Below, piece by piece: positions 33,685 through 44,106 of a stretch of 64,000 bases of DNA. A program made the position numbers and the translations under genes. The stretch is from Adiantum capillus-veneris. Lineage: Eukaryota > Streptophyta > Polypodiopsida > Polypodiales > Pteridaceae. Position 1 is the stretch's first letter. Each line of letters begins with the position of its first letter. The notes under the pieces are model-generated. The model worked only from the letters and a program-made list of their open reading frames with translations, ran no database searches and had not been told where the DNA came from. The stretch lies in the NCBI GenBank assembly GCA_014529385.2, contig CM043944.1, positions 172,362,740 to 172,426,739 on the forward strand, written 5' to 3'.

Positions 33685-34893
33685 TGTCACGTGACACATC
33701 CAACCCTATGTGTCCGTGGACAAGCTACAACATGATCAGGGTTTAGTCAGTCCAATGAGTCTAGATTAGAAGTGATCTGGCACTTTTTGTGAGTCTATTC
33801 GTAGACCGTGCATGCCCAGTCACTTAGTGTAGATGCATATTCTCTGGTTGCACACAACATGATCATAAGCATTCCCACCAGAATCCATCAGAATCAGTCA
33901 GGGAAATTTTCCAGTGCATTTAGCCTATTTTTCCTATTTTTGACATTTTTCACTTATTAATTTAAGTGACTTCCCAACAAAAGTAGGTAGGGCAATTTGG
34001 GTAAGAAAATATATAAGCAAACCAAAGTTAGCACTAAATGGCAGAAGAGGCAACAGGAGCCAAGCTCAGCAGGCCACTTCTCAACAAGACCAAGCCTTGG
34101 TGGATTCCCTCCAAGCAGCAGATCCCCCATTGCCTAGCGTTTTCAACAAGGAACATCGCCAGCCATCCTCAGTCCCTAGCGCTTGCATCAGCATTGTCTT
34201 TCATCGCCGGAAGTCACAGAGAAGCTAGCGTTTTTGGAAAGACCAGCATCCCTAGCGTTTTTGGTTTACAACAGCCCAACGTTTTTGGTTTCAGCCTCAG
34301 CCTTGCAAATCCGGCACATGCAGTGATTTGCAGCCCTAAAAGACCATCAAGATCAGCCCCTAAAGGTAGCAGATTCAGCCCATAAAGAAGTAGCAGATTC
34401 AGCCCCAGCAAGACCTCAGTTTTCAGCCATTAAACTGCAGATTTTCAGCGACAAAGACCCACAGAAAACAGCCCCCCAAATCAGCGTTTTGGACTAATCG
34501 CAGATTTCAGCCCATAGCGTTTTTGGACAGCAGTAGAAAGATTGCAGATTTCAGTCCTTAGGACAGTCGTCATCGTCAACATAGCCTAGACTTGCATCAG
34601 TCTCATGCATACCATTTGTACCAGATTGTGCAATCATAAGTAGACCACTCTCGTCGACGAGAGTGGGGCCTTCGGAGGAGGGTTTTACAACGTCTCTGGT
34701 GTCGTATCTCTCTTCTCTCTATCTCTCAGTCTCATACACTTGCACGCAAAGTGTCCACTCACTTTGTTCGTGATCATAGCACTCTCCATTTAGAACGGAA
34801 GGCTCTCCCTTCCATAAGAACTAAAAGGAACCTTGAGAAAATATGGATCACTCATCTTGAGAAAGAACAACATTCATTCCGCTGCACCTAACA
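33685..34893 (+). repeat. A1 5' LTR (1209 bp)
   Basis: TGTCACGTGACAC...CACCTAACA. It contains many short repeats of gcgtttttgg and cagatttcagcc type, and near 34650 a 22-base palindrome (ccactctcgtcga and its complement). The other LTR of A1 and those of A2 and A3 match it over shared blocks. Confidence 0.85.
34010..34016 (+). promoter_or_regulatory. TATA box of family A LTR
   Basis: tatataa in the context aagaaaatatataagcaaac. The same motif is kept in A1's 3' LTR (near 43229) and, on the minus strand, in A2 (near 39450 and 42780); A3 has a tataaat form near 59900. Transcription would start about 30 bases downstream. Confidence 0.55.
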
Positions 34894-34911
34894 TTGGTAT
34901 TAGAGCTTTGG
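34894..34911 (+). promoter_or_regulatory. A1 primer-binding site
   Basis: TTGGTATTAGAGCTTTGG directly follows the LTR. It is the Met-tRNA site with one change (C to T) against TGGTATCAGAGC; A3 keeps the standard form and A2 has tcaaagc. Confidence 0.75.
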
Positions 34912-35324
34912 CAGTGTTCTGTATCACTCAAGGAAAGAACCACAAGAATCACAAGAATTTTTTTTTGCTTGTTGTGGTTGCACGAACCCAAGTTCGCTTG
35001 GACGTGTCGATTCCTAATCGTGGTTTTTGAAGAGTGATAGGAATCCCAAGAAAGAAGGGCTTGTCCAGCCTCCCCTTGTGTCTCTTTTCACTCATTGAGA
35101 GCGGACCATGCACTTAGCGGCCGGCCAATCGACGTGAGGTGGGAAAAAGTAACCTTGGTGTGAGCGCAAGGCCGCCAATGGGTGCGCCCGCAGAAAGGAG
35201 TAGAACTCGGGTGAAGAGAAGATCCTTCTCAAGCACGGTTTGCAAGCGAAAGAAAACCTCAAGAACCTCAAGACCCCCAAGAACCCAAGTTCCTCGTGAA
35301 CTTAAGAACCAAAGATCCTAGTGC
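34912..35324 (+). other. A1 leader
   Basis: Conserved with A2 (41400-41829) and A3 (61690-62163) on their strands, including ggccggccaatcgacgt near 35120 and repeats of aagaacc / aagaccc near 35255-35310. No ORF is supported. Confidence 0.6.
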
Positions 35325-36698
35325 ATGGTCGTCACCCGAAGCGGAATGGATACTTCGCATACAGGTGATGAGCACGAGAGAGGTGACGAAGAGTTCTCCC
35401 CACCAAGAGATTTTTCCGATCCTCCCCCTTCGCCATCTACGCCACGATTTGGACCAACTTCTATGGAGGCGATGGTCAAGTCGATGTTGGACATGATGGC
35501 ACAACAATAAGAAACGAATCGAGTTGCGTTGGCACAATTAGCAAGCAAAACAGAACAACAGGAAGCTAAGGACCGCGAGCAAGAAGCAAATCGCATCGCT
35601 TTAGAACGCGAGCCCGACGCACGAAAAGAACGAAAAGAACTCAGAAAGGAGGAAGCGGCAGCACGAAGTGCGGCCTTGGAGATCGAGCGAGAGGCTCAAA
35701 GTACACACTCAAGAGTTGGTTTGACTAGTACTTGCCTCGAAGTCCGAACCAGCCAAAGATCGTGGGAGTTCCTCAAGTGGCGCAAGCCACGATGCGGATT
35801 CCAACAACCCATTCACAGAGAAGTTTACTTTCAGTAAGTATGATGGTAAGATGGATGCTACGGTTATTCATTCTTGGTTGCATCAATTTAATGCTTATTT
35901 TGTGACAACTAAGAAGACAGGAAATAGCAAAGTTTTGACGGCAGCTATGTACCTTGCCGGTGATGCCATCAATTGGTACCATGCATGGCAAGAGGCACAG
36001 TTAGCCGCGCACCTAGAGGAAGCCGACGAACTCACGCTCCTTTCCTTCAATTGGGCTGATTTCCAAGACAAGCTCAAGGCACGGTTTATACCACCTCAGT
36101 ACCTAGCACGGTTGAAAGACGATTGGCACACGCTCAAGCAAAGTGGTATGCCGGTTATGTCTTTTTCTAATCGTGTTTTGCAGCTAGGTACCCAATTACG
36201 CAAGTCGGATGATGAACGCAAAGAGGCATTCCTTTATGGATTGGACGAGTATATCAAGTACGATGTTGAGGTGCTCGATCCAATCGATCTCAACAAGGCG
36301 GTAGCGATTGCTCTCACACAGGAGATGAAGCACAACAAGGGAAAGCCTAAGGAGAACAAGACGTCCACAAGTACCTCACAGACTTCTCAGAACGGTAAGA
36401 ATGGTAAGAATGGTAACTCTTCTAACCAATCTTCCAACAGTCTAAAAGAATTCTTTCAATGAATCTAAGGGTAAGGCTAACAAACCTAAGCTTACTCCAG
36501 ATGAAAAGGTAGCACAAGGAATTGTAGGAGGATACATCACGTCAGAAGAGCAAAGCACTTATTCTAAGGAAGGTCGTTGTTTCCATTGTTACATTAAAGG
36601 TCACATGAAAAGAACATGTCCTAAGGTTGAATCGAATGAATCTAAAGAATCCACAGAACCCACTTCCTCTGTCAATGCAATTAATGATAACAGAGTGT
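35325..36698 (+). pseudogene. A1 gag with capsid domain and zinc knuckle
   Basis: ATG at 35325 opens MVVTRSGMDTS, conserved in A2 and A3. A stop at 35508 and a frameshift follow. 35529-35720 is a charged Glu/Arg-rich helix, probably coiled coil. 35851-36462 is a Gypsy retrotransposon gag capsid domain (A-I-N-W-Y; F-Q-D-K-L-K-A-R-F; N-R-V-L-Q-L). The zinc knuckle CFHCYIKGHMKRTC lies at 36578-36619 in another frame. Gag packages element RNA. At least three breaks prevent one protein. Confidence 0.8.
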
Positions 36699-37233
36699 GC
36701 CGCAAGTTTCTCATGACCCTCCCATTGATGATTCTCTCATTAAATGTTATGGTCATATGACGGGGCAGCGTTTTGTCATATTGTTTGACCGAGGTAGTAT
36801 GCATGATGTGATCAGTCCCTCTCTTGTTGAGAGAGCCTGCCTAGAAGCTAGTCAAAGATCTCCTATCGAGGTCTCTGGCTTTGTTCCCGGTATGGACGCT
36901 CTCATCACGGAGGAGTGCCTTGATGTGTTGTTTGCAATTCAAAAAGCTGCCTTCACTAGAAGATTTGTTGTCTCTCCTCTCTCAGGATGTGATATGATTT
37001 GGGCCATTCGATGGTTTCGTGATGCTAGCCCTCTCATTGATTGGGAGGCTAACACTTTTATTCTCAATGCCAAAAGTGATTCTCCCATTGTCATTCATGG
37101 AGAGGACATTGTTCATTCTCCATCTCTCATTGCTAATATGCAGGACAAGATTGAACGGATTCATGAGAAGGAGACTCTCTCAGTCTCTTTTTCTCCAAAG
37201 CATGACACACGTGATTTGCATGATTGTGAGTAG
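36697..37233 (+). pseudogene. A1 aspartic protease-like domain
   Basis: The active-site loop reads VILFDRGSMHDVIS. The catalytic Asp is kept, but the usual D-S/T-G is D-R-G. The second conserved part is seen as L-S-G-C-D-M-I-W ... L-I-D-W. The frame ends at a TAG (37231-37233); A2 has Lys (aag) at the equivalent codon and the same frame continues into the Asp/His-rich region, so this TAG is a single-base nonsense change or a readthrough stop. Confidence 0.7.
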
Positions 37234-38190
37234 CATGATGATTTGATTGACAATGATCGGCATGATGATTTGGATGATAATGATAAGCATGATGATTTGC
37301 ATGATCAAGATGTGATTTCTCACAAGCATGATGAGTTGCATGAAGATGATGTGACTGTTCACAAGGATGATGAGTTAGTGGATGCTTTCTCTAGTGAAGC
37401 TAACCTCGTTGTAGATTCGATCAATCACGAAGAACTGATTTTGGCTTTCGAGTCGAGGTCCAGAGAACCCCCACAGGACGATTCGATCATTCAGGAAGAA
37501 CCTCTCTTGGCTCTCGAGCCTAGGTCCAAAGAACCCCCACAGGAAGTATTATGTGTTCGCATGATTGATACGCACGCATTGTTAGACTGTTTCATTCGTG
37601 ATCGTTTCCTGTATTTTAGTCAGTGTATTTATGTGATCCCTTTTCCTAGGCATGACATATTGTACGTTGAGCACGTTTCACTCATGAATGAGCACGGATG
37701 CATGCGGATTGTTCATGAAAACTTGGAAAGTATGTATGTAAGGAAGTCACATTCCATGTCTCTTCCTTGGCATGACACATTCGTAGAAAGAGCACATGAA
37801 AGTATGAGCATCAAGCATGGGCATTTCCGTTGTGAATTGCCAAAGTTGATTGCTCTAGATCAAAAGAGAATGATTCGATCTCATTGTTTGCATATGTTTG
37901 ATGAACGGTTTGTCACTCTGTCTCTATGTTCATCTAAATTGCATACACAGTCTTTAGAGAAGACAAGATTTTTTCCCTTCACTTTACATGGAATGGGTAT
38001 GTTCATGGTTTTGTGTTGGAAGTGGTCTCAGGAATTTTCAGCCATGGAGATTCTTGAAGAAGAAAGAAGCATGACTCTCGACGAAGTTGAAGCATTGAAG
38101 AAGACTTTGTGTCGCTTTCGGCGTGGCCCAAAGAAGCAAGCGTTGCAGACCTTTATGAAGTTCAAGTACCGCGCGACCCACACATCATAG
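37150..38190 (+). CDS. A1 conserved Asp/His-rich ORF, unrecognised (HD-ORF)
   Basis: In frame with the protease except for the TAG at 37231. It starts with repeats of a H-D-D-L-x-D-x-D unit (37205-37380), then a linker with two S-R-S-K/R-E-P-P-Q repeats, then about 230 residues with conserved blocks C-V-R-M-I-D-T-H-A-L, F-I-R-D-R-F-L-Y-F, P-F-P-R-H-D-I-L-Y-V-E-H, S-L-P-W-H-D-T and M-E-I-L-E-E-E-R-S-M-T-L-D-E-V. The blocks recur in A2 and A3. It occupies the place where RT and integrase would be, yet none of their motifs is visible. Metal or RNA binding by the Asp/His repeat is only a guess. Confidence 0.6.
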
Positions 38191-38270
38191 TGGGCCGGCG
38201 AAGAGTCCCTTCCAGGATTCTGGATGCTATTGGCGATCCCTCGACGCCATACAGTTCGGTACCAGTACCT

Positions 38271-38289
38271 CACTTTGAAAAGGAGGGGA
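38271..38289 (+). promoter_or_regulatory. A1 polypurine tract
   Basis: gaaaaggagggga ends directly before the TGTCACGTG start of the 3' LTR. The same tract is present before the A2 and A3 3' LTRs on the minus strand. Confidence 0.75.
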
Positions 38290-38500
38290 TGTCACGTGAC
38301 CCATCCAACCCTACGTGTCCGTGGACAAGCTACAGCATGATCAGGGTTCAGTCAGTCTAGTCAGTGTAGATTAGAAGTGATCCGGCACTTTTTGTGAGTC
38401 TATTCGTAGACTGTGCATGCCCAGTCACTTAGTGTAGATGCATATCCTCTGGTTGTACACAACATGATCATAAGCATTCCCACCAGAATCCATTAGAATC

Positions 38501-39779
38501 TGTTAGGTGCAGCGGAATGATTGTTTGCGCTTTGCTCAAGATGAGTGCTCCAAACTGTGCTCAAGGTTCCTTTTAGTTCTTATGGAAGGGAGAGCCTTCC
38601 GTTCTTAATGGAAGTGCTATGATCACAAACAAGGTGAATGGACACTGTGCGTGCAAGTGTATGAGACTGAGAGATAGAGAGAGAAGAGAGATACGACACC
38701 AGAGACGTAAAACCCTCCTCCGAAGGCCCCACTCTCGTCGGCGAGAGTGGTCTACTTATGATTGCACAATCTTGTACAAATGGTATGCATGAGATTGATG
38801 CAAGTCTAGGCTATGTCGACGATGACGACAATGATGACGAAGTCGACCTAAGGGCTGAAATCTGCAATCTTTCTATTGCTGTCCAAAAACGCTATGGGCT
38901 GAAATCTGCAAATCTTCTATCTGCTGAATTCTGACTCTATGTTGGTGATGATGTCGATGACGACGACGCTCTGAAAACGCAGATGCTGAAATCTGCGTTT
39001 TCCGGGCTGAAACTGTAAACCTGGCGGAAACTGACCGTGCGACGAGGAACTGCTGCGGCGGGAAGGTGAGATCTGCGAGGTTCGGGACTTGATCTGCGAT
39101 GTCTGACTGCTGAAAACTGAAAACGTTGATCCTAGGGCTGATTTTGTCGCGATAGATCTGCAAAACGTTGAGGTTGCTGGCAGATGCAAAAACGCTAGGG
39201 CTGAAAATGGTGTTTCTGTCACCGCGGTTTTGCAAATGAAAAAACGCTAGGCTGATTTGCTGGGGTCTTGTCACCACGGATCTGCAAGGGTAAAACGTTG
39301 GCTGATCAGCTGTGTCTTGTCCAAAAACGCTAGCCAAGTTGCTGGGAAGCAAAAACGCTAGAAGCCTTTGGGGTCCTGCTGAGAAGGTGCCTGTTGAGCA
39401 TGTGCTCCTGCTGCCTCTTCTGCTATTGAGTGCTAACTTGGGTTTGCTTATATACAAACTTAGCAAAATTGCCCTACCTACTTTTGTTGGAAAGTCACTT
39501 AAAAATAATAAGTGAAAAATACAAAAAATAGGGAAAATAGGCTAAATGCATTGGAAAATTCCCCTGACTGAATTTGATGGATTCTGAAGGGAATACTAAT
39601 GATCATGCTGTGTGCAACCAGAGGATATGCATCTACACTAAGTGACTGGGCATGCACGGTCTACGAATAGACTCACAAAAGTGCCAGATCACTTCTAAAT
39701 CTAGACTGATTGGACTGACTAAACCCTGTTATGGTGTAGCTTGTCCACGGACACATAGGGTTGGATGTGTCACGTGACA
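38501..39779 (-). repeat. A2 3' LTR (1279 bp)
   Basis: On the plus strand TGTTAGGTGCAGCGG...CACGTGACA. It contains the gac/gat-rich minisatellite stretch near 38817-38850 and the hairpin near 38730. Confidence 0.9.
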
Positions 39780-39958
39780 TCCCCTCCTTTTCAAAGTGAG
39801 GTATTGGTACCGAATTGTATTGCGTCGAGGGAGATCGCCAATAGCATCCGGAATCCTGGAAGGGACTCTTCGCCGGCCCACTCTGATGTGTGGGTCGTGC
39901 GGTACTTGAACTTCATAAAGGTCTGCAAAGTCTTCTTCTCTGGGCCGCGCCGAAAGCG

Positions 39959-40645
39959 TCAGAAAATCTCCTGTGGCTCCTTCAATGCGTCAACTTCGTC
40001 GAGAGTCATGCTTCTTTCTTCTTCAAGAATCTCCATGGCTGAAAATTCCTGAAACCACTTCCAACACAAAACCATGAACATACCTATTCCACGTAAAGTG
40101 ATTGGAAAAAATCTTGTCTTCCTCAAAGACTGTGCATGCAATGTAGATGAACACATAGACGGAGTGCTAAACCGTTCACCACTTACACACAAACAATGAG
40201 ATCGAATCTTTCTCTTATGATCTAGAGCAATTAACTGTGGCAATTCACAATGGAAATGCCCATGCTTGGTGCTCATACTTTCATGTGCTCGTTCGGAAAT
40301 GGTGTCATGCCAAGGAAGAGACATAGAATGTGACTTCTTGACATACAGACTTTTCAACTTTTCATGAAAATTCCGCATACATTCGTGCTCATCCATGAGA
40401 GAAACGTGCTCAACATACAATATGTCATGCCTAGGAAAAGGGATCACATAAAGACGCTGACTAAAATACAGGAAACGATCACGAATGAAACACTCAAACA
40501 ATGCGTGCGTATCAATCATGCGAACACATAATACTTCTTGTGAGGGTTCTTTGGACCTAGGCTCGAGAGCCAAGAACGGTTCTTCCTGAGGGGTTGAATC
40601 GTCCTGTGGGGGTTCTTTGGACCTCGACTCAAAAGCCAAGATCAA
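39959..40645 (-). CDS. A2 HD-ORF, C-terminal domain
   Basis: A 228-residue frame matching A1 37440-38110: F-E-S-R-S-K-E-P-P-Q, C-V-R-M-I-D-T-H-A-L, F-I-R-D-R-F-L-Y-F-S, P-F-P-R-H-D-I-L-Y-V-E-H and M-E-I-L-E-E-E-R-S-M. The N-terminal Asp/His part lies upstream at 40749-40930 and is separated by a frame break and a stop. It ends about 180 bases before the purine tract. Function unknown. Confidence 0.6.
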   Translation of the reverse strand: MILAFESRSKEPPQDDSTPQEEPFLALEPRSKEPSQEVLCVRMIDTHALFECFIRDRFLYFSQRLYVIPFPRHDILYVEHVSLMDEHECMRNFHEKLKSLYVKKSHSMSLPWHDTISERAHESMSTKHGHFHCELPQLIALDHKRKIRSHCLCVSGERFSTPSMCSSTLHAQSLRKTRFFPITLRGIGMFMVLCWKWFQEFSAMEILEEERSMTLDEVDALKEPQEIF

Positions 40646-40748
40646 TCCTTAGTGATTGATTGAATCTGCAACGAGGTTAGCTTCGCTAGAAAAAGCATCC
40701 ACTACCACATCATCCTTGTGAACAATCACATCATCTTCATGCAACTCA

Positions 40749-41390
40749 TCAATGCTTGTGAGAAATCACATCTTGATAATGCAAATCATCATGCCTGTCT
40801 TTATCATCCAAATCATCATGCTGATCATGGTCAATCAAATCATCATGCTTTTCACAATCATGCCAATCATTGTCATTCAAATCATCATGCAAATCATGTG
40901 TATCATGCTTTGAAGAAGAAGAGACTGAGAGAGTCTCCTTCTCCTGAATCTCTTGCATCTGTGCCTGCACTTGAGAAAAGAGTCGCAAGAACTCTTTCAT
41001 GTGTTGGTTGCTCTTTTCTTTGAGGTCTTTGTTCTCGTGATCAAATTCTGCTTGTCTTGCTTTGTTCTCTCGATCAAATTTTGCTTGTCTTGCTTTGTTC
41101 TCTCGATCAAATTCTGCTTCACTTTCTTTTTCTTCCAAGTCGTACTGACGCTCTATGGTTTCCATTCTTGCATCGTATTCACGATCTATGGCTGCCCTTC
41201 TTTCGGCATGTTCCAACTTCCTATCCATAACCAACTGCGGCAACTCCTTCATAGGAGTTAGTGCAATCCTTGTCGTAGATGAGGAAGGGGGAGGGTCGGA
41301 AAAACCTCCTGGTGGGGAAAATTCTTCTTCGCCTCTCTCATGATCATCACCTCCAAGCGAAGTTTCCATTCCGCTTCGAGTGATGACCAT
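40749..41390 (-). CDS. A2 gag start fused to charged helix and Asp/His repeat
   Basis: 213 residues. It starts MVITRSGMETS as in A1 gag. Residues ~55-140 are strongly charged, with a repeated F-D-R-E-N-K-A-R-Q-A unit, predicted coiled coil. Residues ~160-213 are the H-D-D-L-x-D repeat that opens the HD-ORF. Capsid, zinc knuckle and protease have been deleted between these parts, leaving an open fusion that looks translatable. Confidence 0.6.
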   Translation of the reverse strand: MVITRSGMETSLGGDDHERGEEEFSPPGGFSDPPPSSSTTRIALTPMKELPQLVMDRKLEHAERRAAIDREYDARMETIERQYDLEEKESEAEFDRENKARQAKFDRENKARQAEFDHENKDLKEKSNQHMKEFLRLFSQVQAQMQEIQEKETLSVSSSSKHDTHDLHDDLNDNDWHDCEKHDDLIDHDQHDDLDDKDRHDDLHYQDVISHKH

Positions 41391-41829
41391 TCTGAAGTCG
41401 TGGGTTCTTGTGGGTTCTTAAGTTCACGAGAAACTTGGGTTCTTGGGAGTCTTGGGTTCTTGAGGTTTTCTTTCGCTTGCAATCTGTGTTTGAGAAGGAT
41501 CTTCCCTTCACCCGAGTTCTACTCCTTTCTGCGGGCGCACCCCTTGGCGGCCTTGCGCTCACACCAAGGTTTCTTTTTCCCACCTCACGTCGATTGGCCG
41601 GCCGCTAAGTGCACGGTCCGCTCTCAATGAGTGAAAAGAGACACAAGGGTAGGCTGGACAAGCCCTTCTTTCTTGGGATTCCTGTCAACTCTTCAAAAAA
41701 CACGATTAGGAATCGACACGCCCAAGCGAACTTGGGTTCGTGCGATCGCAACAAGCAAAAAAAAACTCTTGTGATTCTTGTGGTTCTTTCCTCGAGTGAT
41801 ACAGAACACTGCCAAAGCTTTGATACCAA

Positions 41830-43108
41830 TGTTAGGTGCAGCGGAATGATTGTTTGCGCTTTGCTCAAGATGAGTGCTCCGAACTGTGCTCAAGGTTCCT
41901 TTTAGTTCTTATGGAAGGGAGAGCCTTCCGTTCTTAATGGAAGTGCTATGATTACAAACAAAGTGAATGGACACTGTGCGTGCAAGTGTATGAGACTGAG
42001 AGATAGAGAGAGAAGAGAGATACGACACCCGAGACGTTGTAAAACCCTCCTCCGAAGGCCCCACTCTCGTCGGTGAGAGTAGTCTACTTATGATTGCACA
42101 ATCTGGTACAAATGGTATGCATGAGATTGATGCAAGTCTAGGCTATGTCGACGATGACGACGGTGATGACGAAGTCGACCTAAGGGTTGAAATTTGCAAT
42201 CTTTCTATTGCTGTCCAAAAACGCTATGGGCTGAAATCTGCAAATCTTCTATCTGCTGAATTCTGACGATGTCAATGACGACGATGTGACGACGACGCTC
42301 TGAAAACGCAGATACTGAAATCTGCGTTTTCCGGGCTGAAACTGTAAACCTGGCCGAAACTGACCGTGCAGCGAGGAACTGCTGCGGCGGGAAGGTGAGA
42401 TCTGCGAGGTTCGGGACTTGATCTGCGATGTCTGACTGCTGAAAACTGAAAACGCTGATCCTAGGGCTGATTCTGTCGCGATAGATCTGCAAAACGCTGA
42501 AGTTGCTGGCAGATGCAAAAACGCTAGGGCTGAAAATGGTGTTTCTGTCGCCGCGGTTTTGCAAATGTAAAAACGCTAGGCTGATTTGCTGGGGTCTTGT
42601 CACCAGGGATCTGCAAGGGTAAAACGTTGGCTGATCAGCTGTGTCTTGTCCAAAAACGCTAGCCAAGTTGCTGGGAAGCAAAAACGCTAGAAGCCTTTGG
42701 GGTCCTGCTGAGAAGGTGCCTGTTGAGCATGTGCTCCTGCTGCCTCTTCTGCCATTGAGTGCTAACTTGGGTTTGCTTATATACAAACTTAGCAAAATTG
42801 CCCTACCTCCTTTTGTGGGAAAGTCACTTAAAAATAATAAGTGAAGAATACCAAAAATAGGGAAAATAGGCTAAATGCATTGGAAAATTCCCCTGACTGA
42901 ATCTGATGCATTCTGAAGGGAATATTGATGATCATGCTGTGTGCAACCAGAGGATATGCATCTACACTAAGTGACTAGGCATGCACGATCTGTGAATAGA
43001 CTCACAAAAGTGCCAGATCACTTCTAAATCTAGACTGACTGGACTGACTGAACCTTGTTATGGTGTAGCTTGTTTACGGACATATAGGGTTGGATGTGCC
43101 ATGTGACA
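41830..43108 (-). repeat. A2 5' LTR (1279 bp)
   Basis: The same length as the 3' LTR with few differences. The primer site is adjacent at its inner edge. Confidence 0.9.
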
Positions 43109-44106
43109 GAATCAGTCAGGGGAATTTTCCAGTGCATTTAGCCTATTTTCCCTATTTTTAACATTTTTCACTTATTAATTTAAGTGACTTCCCAACAAAA
43201 GTAGGTAGGGCAATTTGGGTAAGAAAATATATAAGCAAACCAAAGTTAGCACTAAATGGCAGAAGAGGCAACAGGAGCCAAGCTTAGCAGGCCACTTCTC
43301 AACAAGACAAAGCCTTGGTCCCTCCAAGCAGCAGATCCTCCATTGCCTAGCGTTTTCAACAAGGAACATCGCCAGCCATCCTCAGTCCCTAGCGCTTGCA
43401 TCAGCATCGTCTTTCATCGCCAGAAGTCACAAAGAAGCTAGCGTTTTTGGAAAGACCAGCATCCCTAGCGTTTTTGGTTTACAGAAGCCCATCATTTTTG
43501 GTTTCAGCCTCAGCCTTGCAAATCCGGCACATGCAGTGATTTGCAGCCCTAAAAGACCATCAAGATCAGCCCCTAAAGGTAGCAGATTCAGCCCATGAAG
43601 AAGTAGTAGATTCAGCCCCAGCAAGACCTCAGTTTTCAGCCATTAAACTGCAGATTTTCAGCGACAAAGACCCACAGAAAACAGCCCCCCAAATCAACGT
43701 TTTGGACTAATCGCAGATTTCAGCCCATAGCGGTTTTGGACAGCAGTAGAAAGATTGCAGATTTCAGTCCTTAGGACAGTCGTCATCGTCAACATAGCCT
43801 AGACTTGCATCAGTCTCATGCATACCATTTGTACCAGATTGTGCAATCATAAGTAGATCACTCTCGCCGACGAGAGTGGGGCCTTCGAAGGAGGGTTTTA
43901 CAACGTCTCTGGTGTCGTATCTCTCTTCTCTCTATCTCTCAGTCTCATACACTTGCACGCACAGTGTCCACTCACTTTGTTCGTGATCATAGCACTCTCC
44001 ATTTAGAACGGAAGGCTCTCCCTTCCATAAGAACTAAAAGGAACCTTGAGAAAATATGGATCACTCATCTTAAAAAAGAACAACATTCATTCCGCTGCAC
44101 CTAACA

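Larger units (their letters stand above)
38501..43108 (-). mobile_element. Element A2, full-length but gag- and pol-deleted
   Basis: Two 1279-bp LTRs (38501-39779 and 41830-43108) enclose 2050 bp. The target duplication GAATC is perfect (38496-38500 and 43109-43113). The primer site (minus, ttggtatcaaagcttt from 41829) and purine tract (minus, before 39779) are in place. Internally only the first part of gag, a charged helix and the HD-ORF remain; capsid, zinc knuckle and protease are deleted. The two LTRs look highly similar, so it is a fairly recent insertion and younger than A1. Confidence 0.9.
33685..44106 (+). mobile_element. Gypsy-derived element A1, pol-less, interrupted by A2
   Basis: A 5' LTR (33685-34893), Met-tRNA primer site, gag, zinc knuckle, protease, a conserved unrecognised coding region and a purine tract lead into a 3' LTR that is split by A2. 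Flanks are AATTT (33680-33684) and TATTT (44107-44111), a target duplication with one mismatch. There is no reverse transcriptase, RNase H or integrase between the protease and the purine tract. The element therefore could move only with enzymes supplied in trans. It is the most complete of the three family A members here. Confidence 0.85.
38290..44106 (+). repeat. A1 3' LTR, split by A2
   Basis: 38290-38500 plus 43114-44106 (43109-43113 is the duplicated target GAATC). The joined length is about 1.2 kb, like the 5' LTR. It ends CTGCACCTAACA as the 5' LTR does. Confidence 0.9.

Noticed and set aside
37243-38190. HD-ORF as a divergent reverse transcriptase or integrase
   Set aside because: No YVDD/FVDD box, no HHCC zinc region and no D-D-E spacing can be found in A1, A2 or A3.
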